Positions 31,361 through 40,729 of a stretch of 64,000 bases of DNA are shown here, in pieces. The first letter of the stretch is position 1. Every line of letters starts with the position of its first letter. Origin of the DNA: Leishmania mexicana MHOM/GT/2001/U1103 (Eukaryota > Euglenozoa > Kinetoplastea > Trypanosomatida > Trypanosomatidae); the NCBI RefSeq assembly GCF_000234665.1, contig NC_018306.1, positions 186,001 to 250,000 on the forward strand. Reading direction: 5' to 3'. The position numbers and the translations under genes are program-made. A model generated the notes under the pieces. That model had not been told where the DNA came from. It was given only the letters and a program-made list of their open reading frames with translations, and did no database searches.

Positions 31361-32209
31361 GCCCGATACGGTGCAGACGTGGGACACACACATGCACATA
31401 CACATACAGTATGACGGCACGCAGTGTACGCGCCAGTAGTTCGAAAGGGGGAGAGGGGGTGAAGCACAGAGGAGGGCGAAGGAGGCAGTGGATCATAGCG
31501 TGGGTGGGTGGGTTTACCGGCGCGGAAGAGAGGGGAGGAGATGGGGAGACGGTGCGGGGGAGAAGTAACGCGCCTCCGTACGTACGACGGCTGTGTTCTC
31601 TGCGCACCAAAACAGAAAAGAAAAACAACATCTCACGAGTTCGTCTTGCCTTCGCTATTAGTGCGTTCTCTCTCGTGTGTGTGGGGGTGTGGGGGTGTGT
31701 GGGGGTGTGGCATGGACCACAAGAAACAGTTTTTTTACCAGGGGAAAAGGGGTGGGCGGAGGCAGAGGCGGAAGACGGAGGAGGCAGAAGACGGAGGAAG
31801 CCCCCGCTCCCTGTCACACAGATCTCAGGAGGTCCCCCACCTTCACCTGGAAAACGAAAAAAAAAAACAGAAAAACATTGTACGGAGAATGTTCGCGGCA
31901 GGTGACGTACCTCCTCTCTCCCTCCCTTTGTCCCCCTCCCCTCCCCCTCCCTGCAAACATCCCCACCCACTCACCCACACCCCGGGTTGCCGAGTTTGCT
32001 GCCTTTTCTCTCCTCTTGCGTCGCTTGTTTATCCGAGCAACAACTGCCTCACGTGCTCTCCCTCTCTCTGTCTTGTGCTGATCCTCCATCGTTCCAATGT
32101 CATCGCTGCCACGGGTGGTGAGGTGTGAGCACATGGCGGGAGAAATTCGTAATGTGTGGGGGGACACAGCTGCACGCACGCCTGCCCTCCCCCCCCCCGC
32201 GAGGACGAC

Positions 32210-32245
<36 letters not shown>
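32210..32245. repeat. (CA)n microsatellite, about 17 units
   Basis: An uninterrupted AC/CA run in the 3' flank of the 163-aa gene, followed by AAAACATACGCGAG. It is likely length-polymorphic between strains. Confidence 0.9.
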
Positions 32246-32248
<3 letters not shown>

Positions 32249-32800
32249 CATACGCGAGAGAGAGTGGGAGAGCGAGAAGGTCAAACGGAAAAAAAAATTA
32301 AAAAAGCAAAGAAGCACGCAAAGAAAGAGTCGCGAGAGTGGTAGGATGCCCACCGCCTGTCCACGCACACACGTATATATATACATATATATACATATAT
32401 ATGCTACATATATATATATATATGTATGCGTAAACACGGACAGGCGTGTCAGTAAACACCACCGGCGCAGCCCCAAGAGCGTCTGTCGTTCCAGAAAGCG
32501 CCGAAGAACGGACCAGCGACACACGCACACACGCACACGCGCGGGACGGCGCTGCCTTGTTTTCCGGTCTATGTACATACCTCAGGGGAAATCGAAGCGG
32601 GAAACACACACAAGAAGAAGAAGAACTTTACATGCGAGTGTGTCGGTGTGTCGGCGGATATATATGCCGCCCTTGTCGGGGTCGTTCGTGGCGCGCGCGC
32701 GAGTGCGCTGGCACCTCACGAACGTCTCTGTTTGCCCCGCTCCGAAGAAGGGCCCATTCTTCCTTGGCTGCTCTTGTCTTTCCCCGAAAGCGTTGCGGCC

Positions 32801-33292
32801 TTACGAACGTACGAAGATGAGCTGGGTAGTATCCTTCTCCCTCTCCATCACCAAGGTGTGCGTCCCGCGCAGGGCAAATCCCTCCTCCTCCAGCGCCTCG
32901 ATGATGACCAGAAAGATCATGGCGCGGCCCATCTGATCGCAGTAGTGCTGCCCGAGGTCAATGCGCCAGCTCTTGTACTCCTTAGCGCCTTCTCCAGGGG
33001 CCACTCCGTTCGAGCTGTTGTGCGGGGAGGTGGCCTCCTGTCTGCCCTCTTCCGCCCCACCAGCGGCAGCACTGCCGTACTCGATACGGTTCACTGTGCC
33101 AGCCTGCCCCACGCCGCCGCCGCTCGTCAGGAGGAACTTGGCAGGCTCACCGGGGCGCTGTGTCGGCAGGCTTGTCGTGGTCTGCTTCGGCAGGGCGCGC
33201 TGGAGTGCATCGATCGTGTCCTGGCGGATATTCACCCCCTGGATGGAGACACACGGGGGGTTGAAGGTGCAAGTCACGATAACGTTCGGCAT
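32801..33292 (-). CDS. Small conserved-looking protein, 163 aa
   Basis: A compact ORF with two ordered-looking parts. The N-terminal part is MPNVIVTCTFNPPCVSIQGV (strand-rich) plus RQDTIDALQRALPKQ. The C-terminal part contains YKSWRIDLGQHYCDQMGRAM, then IFLVIIEALEEEGFALRGTH and MEREKDTTQLIFV, a helix-strand pattern. A Gly/Ala/Ser-rich linker joins them (about residues 55-105). There is no signal peptide; the IFLVIIEAL stretch is too short and amphipathic to be a clear membrane segment. The start is the ATG at 33292. On the minus strand a CT tract (complement of 33358-33400) is followed by several AGs, the closest at 33299-33300 and 33306-33307. Family not recognised. Confidence 0.75.
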   Translation of the reverse strand: MPNVIVTCTFNPPCVSIQGVNIRQDTIDALQRALPKQTTTSLPTQRPGEPAKFLLTSGGGVGQAGTVNRIEYGSAAAGGAEEGRQEATSPHNSSNGVAPGEGAKEYKSWRIDLGQHYCDQMGRAMIFLVIIEALEEEGFALRGTHTLVMEREKDTTQLIFVRS

Positions 33293-33298
33293 TTTCTC

Positions 33299-33400
33299 CT
33301 GTATTCTGATGAGTTAGGTATGTGCAGTGCGAGAGAAGCAGCGGAGGGACTGGTCAGGCAGAGAGAGAGAGAGAGTGGGACCGAAAAGGGAAAAAGGCGG
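33299..33400 (-). promoter_or_regulatory. Predicted trans-splice region for the 163-aa gene
   Basis: A CT tract (complement of 33358-33400) precedes AG candidates at 33350-33351, 33306-33307 and 33299-33300 on the minus strand. Which one is used cannot be decided by eye. Confidence 0.4.
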
Positions 33401-33796
33401 CGGGGGGATCAACACGTCTTTGCTCGCTCTCGTGAAGGGGGATGTGGCTGGATAGGAGAGGTAACGGATCTTTGACGTGTGTCAGGAACGGGTTGGGGAA
33501 GGAGGGAGGGGAAGGGGAAGGGGAGGAGATACAGTGGTGTCACTACATGTCGTTTGGAGGCATGTCGGATGGAGATAAGAAGAGAGAGAGAGTCCCGGGT
33601 GACCATCTGCTCCACCAATCGACGCTGCAAGGCGTGGGCGCGCTCACATGAGCTGAAAATCTAGACCAAAACAAACGAAAAACGACGGGTGGAAAGCATG
33701 GGCACTGAAGCGTGGCTGACGAACTCTCTGCCTCTCGAAAGTGGCGCACGGCCGTGATGGTGATGCCCCTTTTCGTGGATGACACGTGCGCACACC

Positions 33797-33833
<37 letters not shown>

Positions 33834-34269
33834 CAGGCACATCGCTGCGGCTCCCTTCGCTTCTTGCTGGTGGTAACTTGAAGATCTACTCGTACGCCAT
33901 CAATCCGAGTTCAGCTACGGTGGAAAGGGAGAGGGAGGGGCCTGGAGAACCGAAGGAGAGGAAAGTGGCGGGCAGAAAACGCAGCAGACGCGCCGATTCG
34001 GAAGGCAGAGGGGGTGTATTGCCCCCTCCCCCCCTCCTCCTCCCTTCCCCCATCCATCTGGGCCTGTCATCCCGTTCAACAAATAAAAGAAAAGCGAAGA
34101 CCACGCCATGATACCTCAGCAGCTGACGGGCTGGTCGCGACATGTTCATTTTTCCCTTTCTGGGTCCGCTTCCCCCTTCGGCTCCGCGCCGCGCCATTTT
34201 TTTCTTACGTAGACATGCACACACACACACACACACACAGACACCACTGTCGCAAAACGAGGGGGGGGG
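33401..34269. other. Intergenic region upstream of the 163-aa gene
   Basis: No gene is seen. It contains a GGGGAA-rich tract at 33494-33526, a (CA)n run at 33798-33831, a CT-rich tract at 34020-34055 and another CA run at 34217-34239. It should include the 3' UTR of the 847-aa gene. Confidence 0.5.
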
Positions 34270-36813
34270 CTACTTGGTCTCCCCAGGAAGGCTAAATTCC
34301 ACCGTGCGGCGCGATGCGCGGGAGCTAGATTTCTTTTCTCTCTGAACATCAGTCGTGGTGTCCGCTGCAGTGGTGCGCACCTCCTCCTGGGTATCGGTAC
34401 GACCACGCAGACCGGCCACGGGGCCGCTGCCAAAAGCGCGAAGCTCATCTGCAAGCGTGCCGCTGGGTCTCGCGCCACCAGATTTCGTGGCTGAGCTCCC
34501 CCCCAGTGCACCCGCAGCAAGCGGTGTGCCACTACCAACGCTGCCCACATGGCGACCAGCGCGAGAGCCTCCACCAGCTGCGTGCACCCCATCGACGCGA
34601 ATGAAATCACGGTTCCCTCCCGACGAAGCGGTGAGGGCATCAGGTCTGTCAGCGGCACGGGATCGCCCCAGCTCCGACATTGCGCCGTCCTCGCTGGATG
34701 ACGCGAGATCACTGTTGTGAAGCGGCATGTGGGAGCGGTTCGGTGCAATAGAGGAGACCGTCGGCGTTGGCAGAAGTGAGCTCAGATGGGGCGCTCTGTC
34801 AGCAGCTCCGCGCGGTACATCAGCCACGTGCAGCGGCAACGAGGCAGGAAACACCTGAGACGGCTGCGCCGACGAACTCCACGATACCGGCAGCAAACCG
34901 GCACTCTGAGGAACCGCCGACACCTCAGAGCGCCGCAGGGGGGCACCCCAGGCGGCGGCGTCCGAGAACGGTTCTGGCATCGGCGCGTGGTTGAGCGAGG
35001 AATACGACGGCCCTTGGCCGCCATCGCGCCGCCATGCATCCGTTGACGCGATGCCATACAACCGTCCCTCTATCCCGCCCCGCGCGCAGCTCTCCAAGTC
35101 ACCGCCCTCCTCCTCACGCATACGACGGCGCTGCGGCGGCCGTGGCGCGGTGCCGCCCAGCGGAAAGACGCCCGTGACGAAGAGCGGCGCGACATAGTGA
35201 AACCCCGGCATCCACGACAGCGCAGAGCCGACCGCGTTGAAGCGGGGAATCATAATCGGCTGACCACCGCCTCCGCGGGTGCCGCGAACACCGTCGGACC
35301 CGCGGTCCTCCGTGCGGTGCCGCGCTCGCGGGGGCTTGTAGAAGTCCCGCCCCTCGCTTACCGCGGTCGTGGACGCAGGAAATGGCACTTGATCGGAGCT
35401 GCCTGTCGCTCCAGCAGACACTTGCGGCGGCGCACTGGGAACCGTCGGCGCCACTGGAAGACTGCTGGGACCGCTGATCAGCCCCGCCTCCTTGCCGCTG
35501 AGGCTCTCGTAGGCGCGGCGCCAGAACCAGGAAACGCCGCGCAGAACGCCCTGTGCGCCACGATAGAGGGACCCGCGAGAGGGCATCAGCTCCGTCAGCC
35601 CCTCCACACTGCCGCAACGAGTACGGCTGCTGGCCGTGCGACTCGGCGACCCAGCACCGTATCGGCGATAATACTCCTCTTCCTGCAGTGTCACTGGAAC
35701 GTAGCGAGCGGCGCCCGACACGCTCGCGCGCCGACGCCGCTCAATGTCTGCGCCCTGCAACAACGGTGGCGAACCTCTGTCAGCGGGCGCCGAGCCGGCT
35801 GCGGCCGGGGTAGCGCCTTTATCACGGTCGTACTCACCAGCCCCACCGCAAGCCCATGGCTCTACCACGCTCATCTCCGGCACCACGATGCCGTCCCCAC
35901 GAGCCATCGCCACGCGCACCCCCGCCCAGTCCACCGCGTAGGGACTCTGCGGACTCAGAATGGCAGCGTAAAGACGCGCGGCAGAGCCGCATAGATACGC
36001 CGGCGGTAAGTTCGCTCGAGCGTACGACTCCATGGCGCTGAGTTGCTCCGCGTCGTCTGCAACCCTGTCGTTCGGTTTCTGCATCCGCTGACGACGCAGC
36101 AGCAAGTCCACGAGTCGTGGTGTTGTGAGGTAGGTGAGCAACGCTGTGTCCGTATTCTCCGGCCCCAGCACAAACTCCCTGGCCGGGCGGAGGACGAAGT
36201 ACGGCGACGACATCGGTGCCGTCGAGGCTGTCGATGCAGAGTCCCGCACCTCCGTCTGTAGTCTGTGCAGCACCACTCCGTCGACGCGGGCAATCGCCCG
36301 CTGCGCCGCCTCCACAGTTGAAAAGACGCACAGCAGTACGGCACTGGTGTAGATGGGGCGCCACGGCATATCGGGGCTGGGGGGGCGGGCAATAAAGTAG
36401 AACACACCTGAAAGGGCCCCCTCGCTACTGATCTGGCCGCCTGCGGCGCGGCTCTTGGCATCACCGTCGTCGGTCTTGTCAGCAGCCACGTTGTTGAGAG
36501 CAACGATGGCATCGTGCACATCATGCACCAAGTGTTCGGACTGAAGGAGTCCAAACAGGAAGGCGCTCCTGTCCACAAGGTCTGCAGCCGGGAACGTCAC
36601 ATGTCCGGCTGGCGGCACCGCTGTCGTTGCAGCCACCGGATCACCCCCGTAGCGAAGCGGCGGTGCCACACCTGCGGGCACGGAGGGCGGCGCCATCGAA
36701 GCCTTCGCCTCTACACCGCTTCTCAGTCCACTCGCACTCGACCACCCCAGGTCTGCTGCGCTTGATGATCTGTACCCGTTCCCGGCGGCGGTCGCATCAG
36801 CAGAAGAAAGCAT
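34270..36813 (-). CDS. Hypothetical protein, 847 aa
   Basis: Family not recognised. The N-terminal 300 residues look folded: FLFGLLQSEHLVHDVHDAIV near 85-104, GVFYFIARPPSPDMPWRPIY near 136-155, SAVLLCVFSTVEAAQRAIAR near 157-176 and, further on, LLTYLTTPRLVDLLLRRQRM. The second and third segments have a strand-helix rhythm faintly like an RRM, as found in nucleoporin Nup53/35 proteins, but no RNP motif is visible, so this is only a thought. After that comes a Ser/Pro/Gly/Arg-rich tail with GVLRGVSWFWRRAYESLSGK near the middle, an amphipathic or membrane-interacting candidate. It ends with SSRASRRTVEFSLPGETK. The open frame extends 129 codons upstream, but the AG at 36827-36828 puts the first usable ATG at 36813, with a 13-nt leader. 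Confidence 0.74.
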   Translation of the reverse strand: MLSSADATAAGNGYRSSSAADLGWSSASGLRSGVEAKASMAPPSVPAGVAPPLRYGGDPVAATTAVPPAGHVTFPAADLVDRSAFLFGLLQSEHLVHDVHDAIVALNNVAADKTDDGDAKSRAAGGQISSEGALSGVFYFIARPPSPDMPWRPIYTSAVLLCVFSTVEAAQRAIARVDGVVLHRLQTEVRDSASTASTAPMSSPYFVLRPAREFVLGPENTDTALLTYLTTPRLVDLLLRRQRMQKPNDRVADDAEQLSAMESYARANLPPAYLCGSAARLYAAILSPQSPYAVDWAGVRVAMARGDGIVVPEMSVVEPWACGGAGEYDRDKGATPAAAGSAPADRGSPPLLQGADIERRRRASVSGAARYVPVTLQEEEYYRRYGAGSPSRTASSRTRCGSVEGLTELMPSRGSLYRGAQGVLRGVSWFWRRAYESLSGKEAGLISGPSSLPVAPTVPSAPPQVSAGATGSSDQVPFPASTTAVSEGRDFYKPPRARHRTEDRGSDGVRGTRGGGGQPIMIPRFNAVGSALSWMPGFHYVAPLFVTGVFPLGGTAPRPPQRRRMREEEGGDLESCARGGIEGRLYGIASTDAWRRDGGQGPSYSSLNHAPMPEPFSDAAAWGAPLRRSEVSAVPQSAGLLPVSWSSSAQPSQVFPASLPLHVADVPRGAADRAPHLSSLLPTPTVSSIAPNRSHMPLHNSDLASSSEDGAMSELGRSRAADRPDALTASSGGNRDFIRVDGVHAAGGGSRAGRHVGSVGSGTPLAAGALGGSSATKSGGARPSGTLADELRAFGSGPVAGLRGRTDTQEEVRTTAADTTTDVQREKKSSSRASRRTVEFSLPGETK

Positions 36814-36826
36814 CCCGAGCACGTCG

Positions 36827-36833
36827 CTGTTTT

Positions 36834-36865
<32 letters not shown>

Positions 36866-36886
36866 AGGAGGGGGGCAAAGAGCGGA
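36827..36886 (-). promoter_or_regulatory. Unusual trans-splice acceptor (C16, A11, C, A8, CAG)
   Basis: On the minus strand a C-rich tract with sixteen consecutive C (complement of 36850-36865) is followed by eleven A, one C, eight A and then CAG, with AG at 36827-36828. The ATG of the 847-aa gene is 13 nt further on. It decides the start. The A-rich spacer between pyrimidines and AG is atypical. Confidence 0.5.
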
Positions 36887-37935
36887 CGAGGCAGGAGCAG
36901 GAGGCTGGGGCAGACTACAGGTGTGTACAACCCTCCCCTTCCTTGGTGATCTAGCAGGCAAGGCGAACAAAAGCCTCGATGCCAAGCTGCGCAACGGTGC
37001 GTGGTGGAGGTGGGTCTGGTGGAGTGCAGGGGTCCTTTAAAGGGGGGGGGGGAAGGGGTTGCGTGATAAGCAGGAACACACACAAAAACAATTAAGGCCA
37101 CCGGTGCGGCAGGAGACTTTGTGGACCGGTAAGGAAACGGGAAGAGAGACGGGCACGATGTTGTTGGGCGACACACGACAGAAAACGACGAGGAAGTCAC
37201 GCCCGTCAGTAGACAGATCGCGAGGGACGGTGGGGAGAGGCGGCGCGACGGGACGGCGCGAACTCAGCCAAACCGGAAGGCACTGAGGAAAGACCCAGGA
37301 GAGAGACAGAGACAGGGACATACATACATACGTACGTACACACGCGCGCGCGCGCACTTCGGGTGCACGCCTCGCAACGGAGGAATGCGCTGCTGTGGCC
37401 ATACTTCACAGAAAACATGCACCCAACAAACTCCGCCGGAACGTCCCCTTCCGTCGCTGTCCCCCATACGAGTGCGCCGTTTGTCGTTGTTTGTTTTCCT
37501 CTCGTTTTCTTTTCGATGGGTGTTTACCTTTCTCCCCCCCCCCTCCTCCTCCTCCTCCCTCCCTCTCCACCCCTCTTCGCCTTCTTTTTTCTGGGGTGCG
37601 CGTGCGCGTTTGCGTGCGTTGGTGGGTGTTATTGAAGGGTACTTTGTAAAATCTGGAGGGGAGATGAACCACACAGACACAGAGAGGCACAGGCACAGCG
37701 CCACAATCAAAAGACACCAAAGGAAGGGGGGAAAGCGTGTCCCTCTCGAAAGAAAGCCGCTCTTTCTCTTGTGGTTATTCCTTCTTTCACCCCAACGCTA
37801 CAGCAGGGGGGGGGGGCCACACACACACACACACACACCGCAGGGCCCCATCGCATGGCGCGAAGCGCCCGCTAGACGCGCACAAAGGCATCGCCAACGC
37901 GGCCACCGGGCCACGGCCCCCGCCCCCAACCCCCA
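36887..37935. other. Intergenic region upstream of the 847-aa gene
   Basis: No gene is seen. Contents include a G-rich run at 37040-37052, a CG run near 37342-37354, a C/CT-rich tract at 37531-37570 and a CA run at 37817-37838 that leads into the 233-bp repeat. The segment 37813-37935 (CAGGGCCCCATCGCATGGCG and following) may be part of the same dispersed element. Confidence 0.5.
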
Positions 37936-38168
37936 CCCCCCACACACACAGAGACCGCCCCACACCCGTCCACCAGACGGAGGGCACAAACACGCCCACC
38001 GCCGCAGGCCACCCCGACGCAGCACCGCCATTCAGGACCCGATCGCCGACATCCGCGGCGACAACCAGCCCTGGCCCGTCCCCATCTCGTGCTTGCTGGA
38101 CCCTGTAACGGCGAGGAGCGGCCCGGCGTCGGAAGGGATAGAGAGGATGAGGGGCTCTGCTGGGCTTT
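37936..38168. repeat. 233-bp dispersed repeat, copy 1
   Basis: This matches 47193-47425 without gaps and with about four substitutions, starting at CCCCCCACACACACAGAG and ending at TCTGCTGGGCTTT. It lies in the 3' flank of the kinase gene, where Leishmania commonly carries SIDER retroposon remnants. I cannot verify the SIDER signature by eye, and the near identity is higher than expected for those degenerate elements. Confidence 0.85.
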
Positions 38169-38732
38169 CTCACACAGAGTAGGGGTTCTTGGACCCCCCC
38201 CCTCACCACCACCACCAGTCCACCCCGCACTGAGGCGTCCCTCCTCCCTCTCCTCCCCTCTTCCCATGCCCGTCATCCGAGCGAAGGTGAAAAACAAAAA
38301 GTTGGAGGAGGAGGAGGGGGGGAGACGAAGCACGTAAAGACCCCGGTCCCTTCATACATACAGGGCAGAGAGAGATGGATGACGCACTAAAAATATTATA
38401 ATAACAATAATGACGACGTATGCCCACGCGGAAAACGGAAAAAAAAGAAAGAGGACGAAAGGTGAAGCGTTGGGTGAGGAGCGGAGCGCGCAGCGGGAGA
38501 CGCGCTGAGAATGGTATCGCAGAATCACATGTTTGGTGGAGCGAGCGAGGGAGGGCGGAGAAAGGAGAGTGCCGGCCCGGAGGAGGAGGGGTGGGGTGAA
38601 GCAGGAAGATCCGAAAAATAATAAAAATAAAAATAATAATAAAGGAAGGAAAGAGGGGGTGGAGACATATCGACATGCAAAAGAGGGGAGAAAAAAAACG
38701 AGGAGGGAGGAATGGAGGTGACGACACGGAAA

Positions 38733-38773
38733 CGAGGAGCAGAGGAGCAGAGGAGCAGAGGAGCAGAGGAGGA
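38733..38773. repeat. GGAGCAGA minisatellite, about 5 units
   Basis: An 8-bp unit, AGGAGCAG, repeated about five times in tandem within a purine-only context. Confidence 0.85.
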
Positions 38774-39598
38774 GGACAGCAAAGTAGAAGCATAGACGGA
38801 AATATATATAACAAAGGAAAGATACCATCGTCAACAGAGAAAACCGAGAGAAAGGCAGAGAGAGAGAGGGGGGAGGGGGGGAGTCCGACAGGATTTGTGT
38901 ACACGGCAGTTGACGAGACCGTTGCAAACAGCAAAGGCCTCCAACCCAGCGAAGACAGCTTTTCCGGGGGAGGAGGGGGGGGCCAACGCGCCATCCCAGC
39001 GAACGCGAGCCACCTATGCGCCCATTCGTCAGGTCGCCCTCTCTCTGCCTTTTCTTTGGTTCACGTGTCGTTGTTTGGTGTATTGATTTCAGGTCCAATC
39101 CCCCTTTCAGGGAGAGATGCGGCATAGGTACGCACAAGACCCCAGGGAAGGGGTGCGGAGACATGGTGGCAAGGGGCAAGACGGGAGAGAGAGGGGGGAG
39201 GGGCACTCGCATCGGAGATGAAACAGCTGGAGTTCTACAGAAAAAACAAGGATGACCACATACGAGGAACGCGTGTCGTACACGCCCACCGGGAAAAGGA
39301 AAAAGAGGCGCGCGAGCGAGGAAACAAAGACATTTTCCCCAGCGCACACACTACACACACACACACAAAGCGCGATAGAGATCACTCCACAGATCCTTCG
39401 GGCGCACGTACAGAGAAACATGAAAAAAGCCGCATCGCATCTCTTCTCTCAAGCACGCGGTCAACCACGTGCAAGATAACCCCCCCCCCCCAAAAAAAAA
39501 AAAAGATCCCAACCACAACGGAGGGAAGAGAGAGAGGGAGAGACCAGAGGGATGGTGAGAAAGTGTGAGCGACACAAGCAACACGAGAACACGCAGAG

Positions 39599-39606
<8 letters not shown>

Positions 39607-39643
<37 letters not shown>

Positions 39644-39803
39644 CACATATATATATATACATATACACATATATATATATACATATATACATACATATAT
39701 ACATATATATACATATATATACATACATATATACATATATATACATATATATACATACATATATACATATAGGTATATAGGCATATACATATAGGTATAT
39801 ATA
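39607..39803. repeat. TA/CATA microsatellite, about 200 bp
   Basis: Begins as a pure TA run, then repeats of TATACATA and ACATACATATA, ending in TATAGGTATATAGGCATATA. Its end is the reverse complement of the start of the 31120-31360 repeat, including the rarer GGTATATAGGCATA interruption. Confidence 0.9.
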
Positions 39804-40729
39804 ATAAAATAATAAATGAAATCACAAAAAGACGGAAGGGGGGGGGGAAAGGCACAAACAAGCGCAAACAAAACAAGGGAGAACAACACACACACAGACA
39901 CACGCTAAAATAAAATAAAAATGAGAGCAAAATCGCCACAGCGCAGAGACACGGAGGTCCGAGTGCCCTCCCAGAATGGGGGAGGGAGAGAGGGGAGGAG
40001 AGGAGGAGGGGTGAAGGGTGAGGGCTAACAGAAACATCACGAAAAGAAGAGATAACATCTAAGAATATGAAACATGCGCATTATGAGAGGGGAAGGGGGA
40101 GGGAGGGGAGGCAAAATGTAGCAGTGCGTCCTCACCACGTCCTCACAGAAACGTGGAAGGGCGAGCGCGGCAGGGGGGGGGGCTTGAACACACGCCCAGA
40201 CCAAAGTACAGATCAACAGAGGGAGGCGGAGGCAGAGGCTGAGGGAGAGGCCACCGCTCCTCGCAGCGTGTACACAACGCAGACACGTAAACACCTTCCT
40301 TGTTTCTCTCGAAGAGGAGGAGGAACAGGCAGGAGGGGGTAGTAGATAGCGAAGAAGGTGAGACCACACACACGCGCACACACACACATATATATACATA
40401 TATAGATAGGTAGGTATCAATAAATAGAGCATTCAACAGAGCCGAAAAAAAAAAAGAGCGGGTGGGCACACGAAAACAGCAGCGGCACATCCCAAACATG
40501 TGCCCCCCACCCACCCACCCACCCGTTGACATTCGGGGATGACGCGCGTGTGCGCCTTGACTGTTTGCCACACTCAGGACCCAAAGCTGTGAAGCTAGGG
40601 GCCTCGCGGTTGTACGGAGGAAGAAAAGCCCTGCCCCGACGCACGCCAACGACTCCTTTGACGTGGACATCAGCGGCTTCGCTCTGTCCCGGCCTATGCG
40701 GCAAGTTCCGAGTCCGGCGGCGCCGGCTG

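Larger units (their letters stand above)
30573..32800. other. Intergenic region with large TATG microsatellite
   Basis: About 2.2 kb without a supportable gene. It holds a TATATA run near 30940-30955, the TATG-type microsatellite (31120-31360, listed separately), GGTGGG runs at 31501-31512 and 31680-31708, a (CA)17 run at 32210-32245 and TA/CA tracts at 32372-32425. It should contain the 3' UTR of the 163-aa gene. Confidence 0.55.
38169..40729. other. Long 3' flank of the kinase gene
   Basis: About 2.6 kb without a supportable gene. It is strongly purine-rich on the plus strand (38370-38900), hence pyrimidine-rich in the transcript, with an AATAAA-like A/T tract at 38616-38645, the GGAGCAGA minisatellite, a poly-C/poly-A junction at 39481-39504, the CATA microsatellite and a CCCAC run at 40505-40523. 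It probably forms the long 3' UTR of the kinase mRNA plus intergenic DNA. Confidence 0.55.

Noticed and set aside
31085..31905. Tyr/Ile/Met/Val-repeat ORFs over the TATG tract
   Set aside because: They are translations of a microsatellite, open on both strands for compositional reasons.
31814..32578. 254-codon minus-strand ORF in the correct gene direction
   Set aside because: It crosses the (CA)17 and TA microsatellites and has no ordered segment; it is best read as 3' UTR of the 163-aa gene.
36814..37200. Extending the 847-aa gene by 129 codons
   Set aside because: The extension translates the C16/A11 splice tract and lies upstream of the probable SL acceptor.
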